Assembly: GCF_900184735.1 (NCBI RefSeq)
Contig: NZ_LT855405.1
Span: 1-64,000, forward strand
Length of the DNA: 64,000 bases
Source of the DNA: Paucisalibacillus globulus
GTDB taxonomy: Bacteria > Bacillota > Bacilli > Bacillales > Amphibacillaceae
Direction: 5' to 3'
The translations under genes were made by a program, and so were the position numbers. Under the pieces are notes generated by a model, which saw nothing but the letters and a program-made list of their open reading frames with translations, did no database searches and was not told the origin of the DNA. Below are positions 63,350 through 64,000 of the stretch, piece by piece (position 1 is the stretch's first letter; each line of letters opens with the position of its first letter).

Positions 63350-63871
63350 TCTAGTTATCCCCTTATGATAGATAATAGTTCAAAAATCTTAAATAGTACC
63401 TTGTCACCCAATTGCTTTATTCAACATTCACATTATTTATAGAATAGCATATTCAACTATTTTGTGGGGACGAGTGTAATTAATTTTCGGGATTATCTTG
63501 TCTATAGAGTTAAAGTCTATCCTCATACAAAAGTCCTTACGCAAAAATAGACCATTTGGCGAATATCTAACGATACCCCGAAATGATAATATGATTGCGA
63601 GAATGGAAATTATATAATTATGAATTTTATGTAAATTTTAGGAGGTGTTAATGATAAAGGGGGTTTTTTATCTTCATTTTTCTAGGTGAATATTTTTAGC
63701 TTAATTGCCGTAACAAATTACTACTTGCCAGTAAAGCTTTACATGATAGATTGATGTCAAGATTCAGTAATACTAGGAGATCAAGGAAGCTTTATAAGAA
63801 AAACTGAAGATACCATCTTGTGAGTAGCTGATAAGATATACCCAAAATTTTATCCTTTGGAGGTATGTGGT

Positions 63872-64000
63872 GTGAAAAGAGCGTTTAAAATGTTGATTAG
63901 TGTTATTGGTTTTACTTTGTTAATCACTTTAGGTATGACTGTTATGAATTCGGATGAAGCATCTGCTTATAATTGGACTCGTACATTACAAGAAGGTTCC
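63872..64000 (+). CDS. Secreted protein, N-terminal part (runs off the window)
   Basis: 43 codons visible. GTG start seven bases after GGAGG; signal peptide with basic start (MKRAFKM), hydrophobic core and likely cleavage at ASA before YNWTRTL. The remainder is outside the window, so no function can be named. The interval 63350-63871 holds the TPR gene promoter region and no gene that I can support. Confidence 0.7.
   Translation, partial: MKRAFKMLISVIGFTLLITLGMTVMNSDEASAYNWTRTLQEGS

Noticed and set aside
63651-63689. A 12-codon ORF after GGAGGTGTTA
   Set aside because: Good ribosome site but no downstream gene close enough for a leader peptide, and no recognisable sequence.

Overview
The window looks like a chromosomal segment of a motile, low-GC, Gram-positive Bacillaceae (Oceanobacillus/Ornithinibacillus-like). 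Evidence: strong AGGAGG ribosome sites with frequent TTG/GTG starts, MotA/MotB and flagellins with Bacillus-type ends, SigD-like promoters, c-di-GMP-I riboswitches, lipoprotein solute receptors, SpoIID/LytB and Bacillus-type peptidoglycan salvage genes. The genus is inferred, not proven. No rRNA, tRNA, CRISPR array or transposase gene was seen. Layout: 0-8 kb holds a CynX-type MFS transporter, an 11-unit 52-bp repeat array, an ECF sigma/anti-sigma pair, a small ORF and a TAXI-type TRAP transporter. 8-20.3 kb is a motility block on the minus strand: an atypical LuxR-type regulator, motA-motB-mcp, four tandem flagellin genes and a PilZ protein. Three transcription units here start with c-di-GMP-I riboswitches (8.8, 12.4 and 20.25 kb), so c-di-GMP is read both by RNA and by the PilZ protein. 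Each flagellin gene is interrupted at the same codon by a 368-nt group I intron with no ORF. A free-standing LAGLIDADG endonuclease gene lies just beyond the array. Each flagellin leader has a CsrA-type hairpin. 20.4-24.6 kb is a polyamine ABC operon in the order potA-potD-potC-potB. 24.9-31.7 kb is an accessory stretch with three copies of a type I toxin-antitoxin locus: two intact copies with 34-residue holin-like toxins and one reduced to its antitoxin RNA. Between them lie an ABC-2 exporter/LytTR/DUF3021 module and a broken TOTE-type primase-helicase. 31.8-36 kb has a sugar ABC operon and a second 52-bp array (15 units) of the same family as the first. 36-45 kb carries assorted genes (hydrolase, ASCH, CPBP, DUF402) running into the first half of a peptidoglycan-sugar salvage island, then a 42-bp array. 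45.4-62.1 kb continues the salvage island. Island as a whole (39.7-62.1 kb): two ABC importers, two MurQ etherases, two MurR/RpiR regulators, AnmK, NagZ, NamZ, a BadF-type amino-sugar kinase, an AmiE-like serine hydrolase, two double-GNAT acetyltransferases, a PIG-L deacetylase and a divergent SpoIID/LytB lytic-transglycosylase-like protein. NagZ and NamZ lack signal peptides and no MurP-type PTS gene is present, so the likely route is ABC import of wall disaccharides, cytoplasmic cleavage, phosphorylation and MurQ. The window ends with a TPR lipoprotein gene split by one stop codon and the start of a secreted protein. A recurring theme is a hairpin or palindromic element at every solute-receptor/next-gene junction (five of five), plausibly favouring receptor expression.
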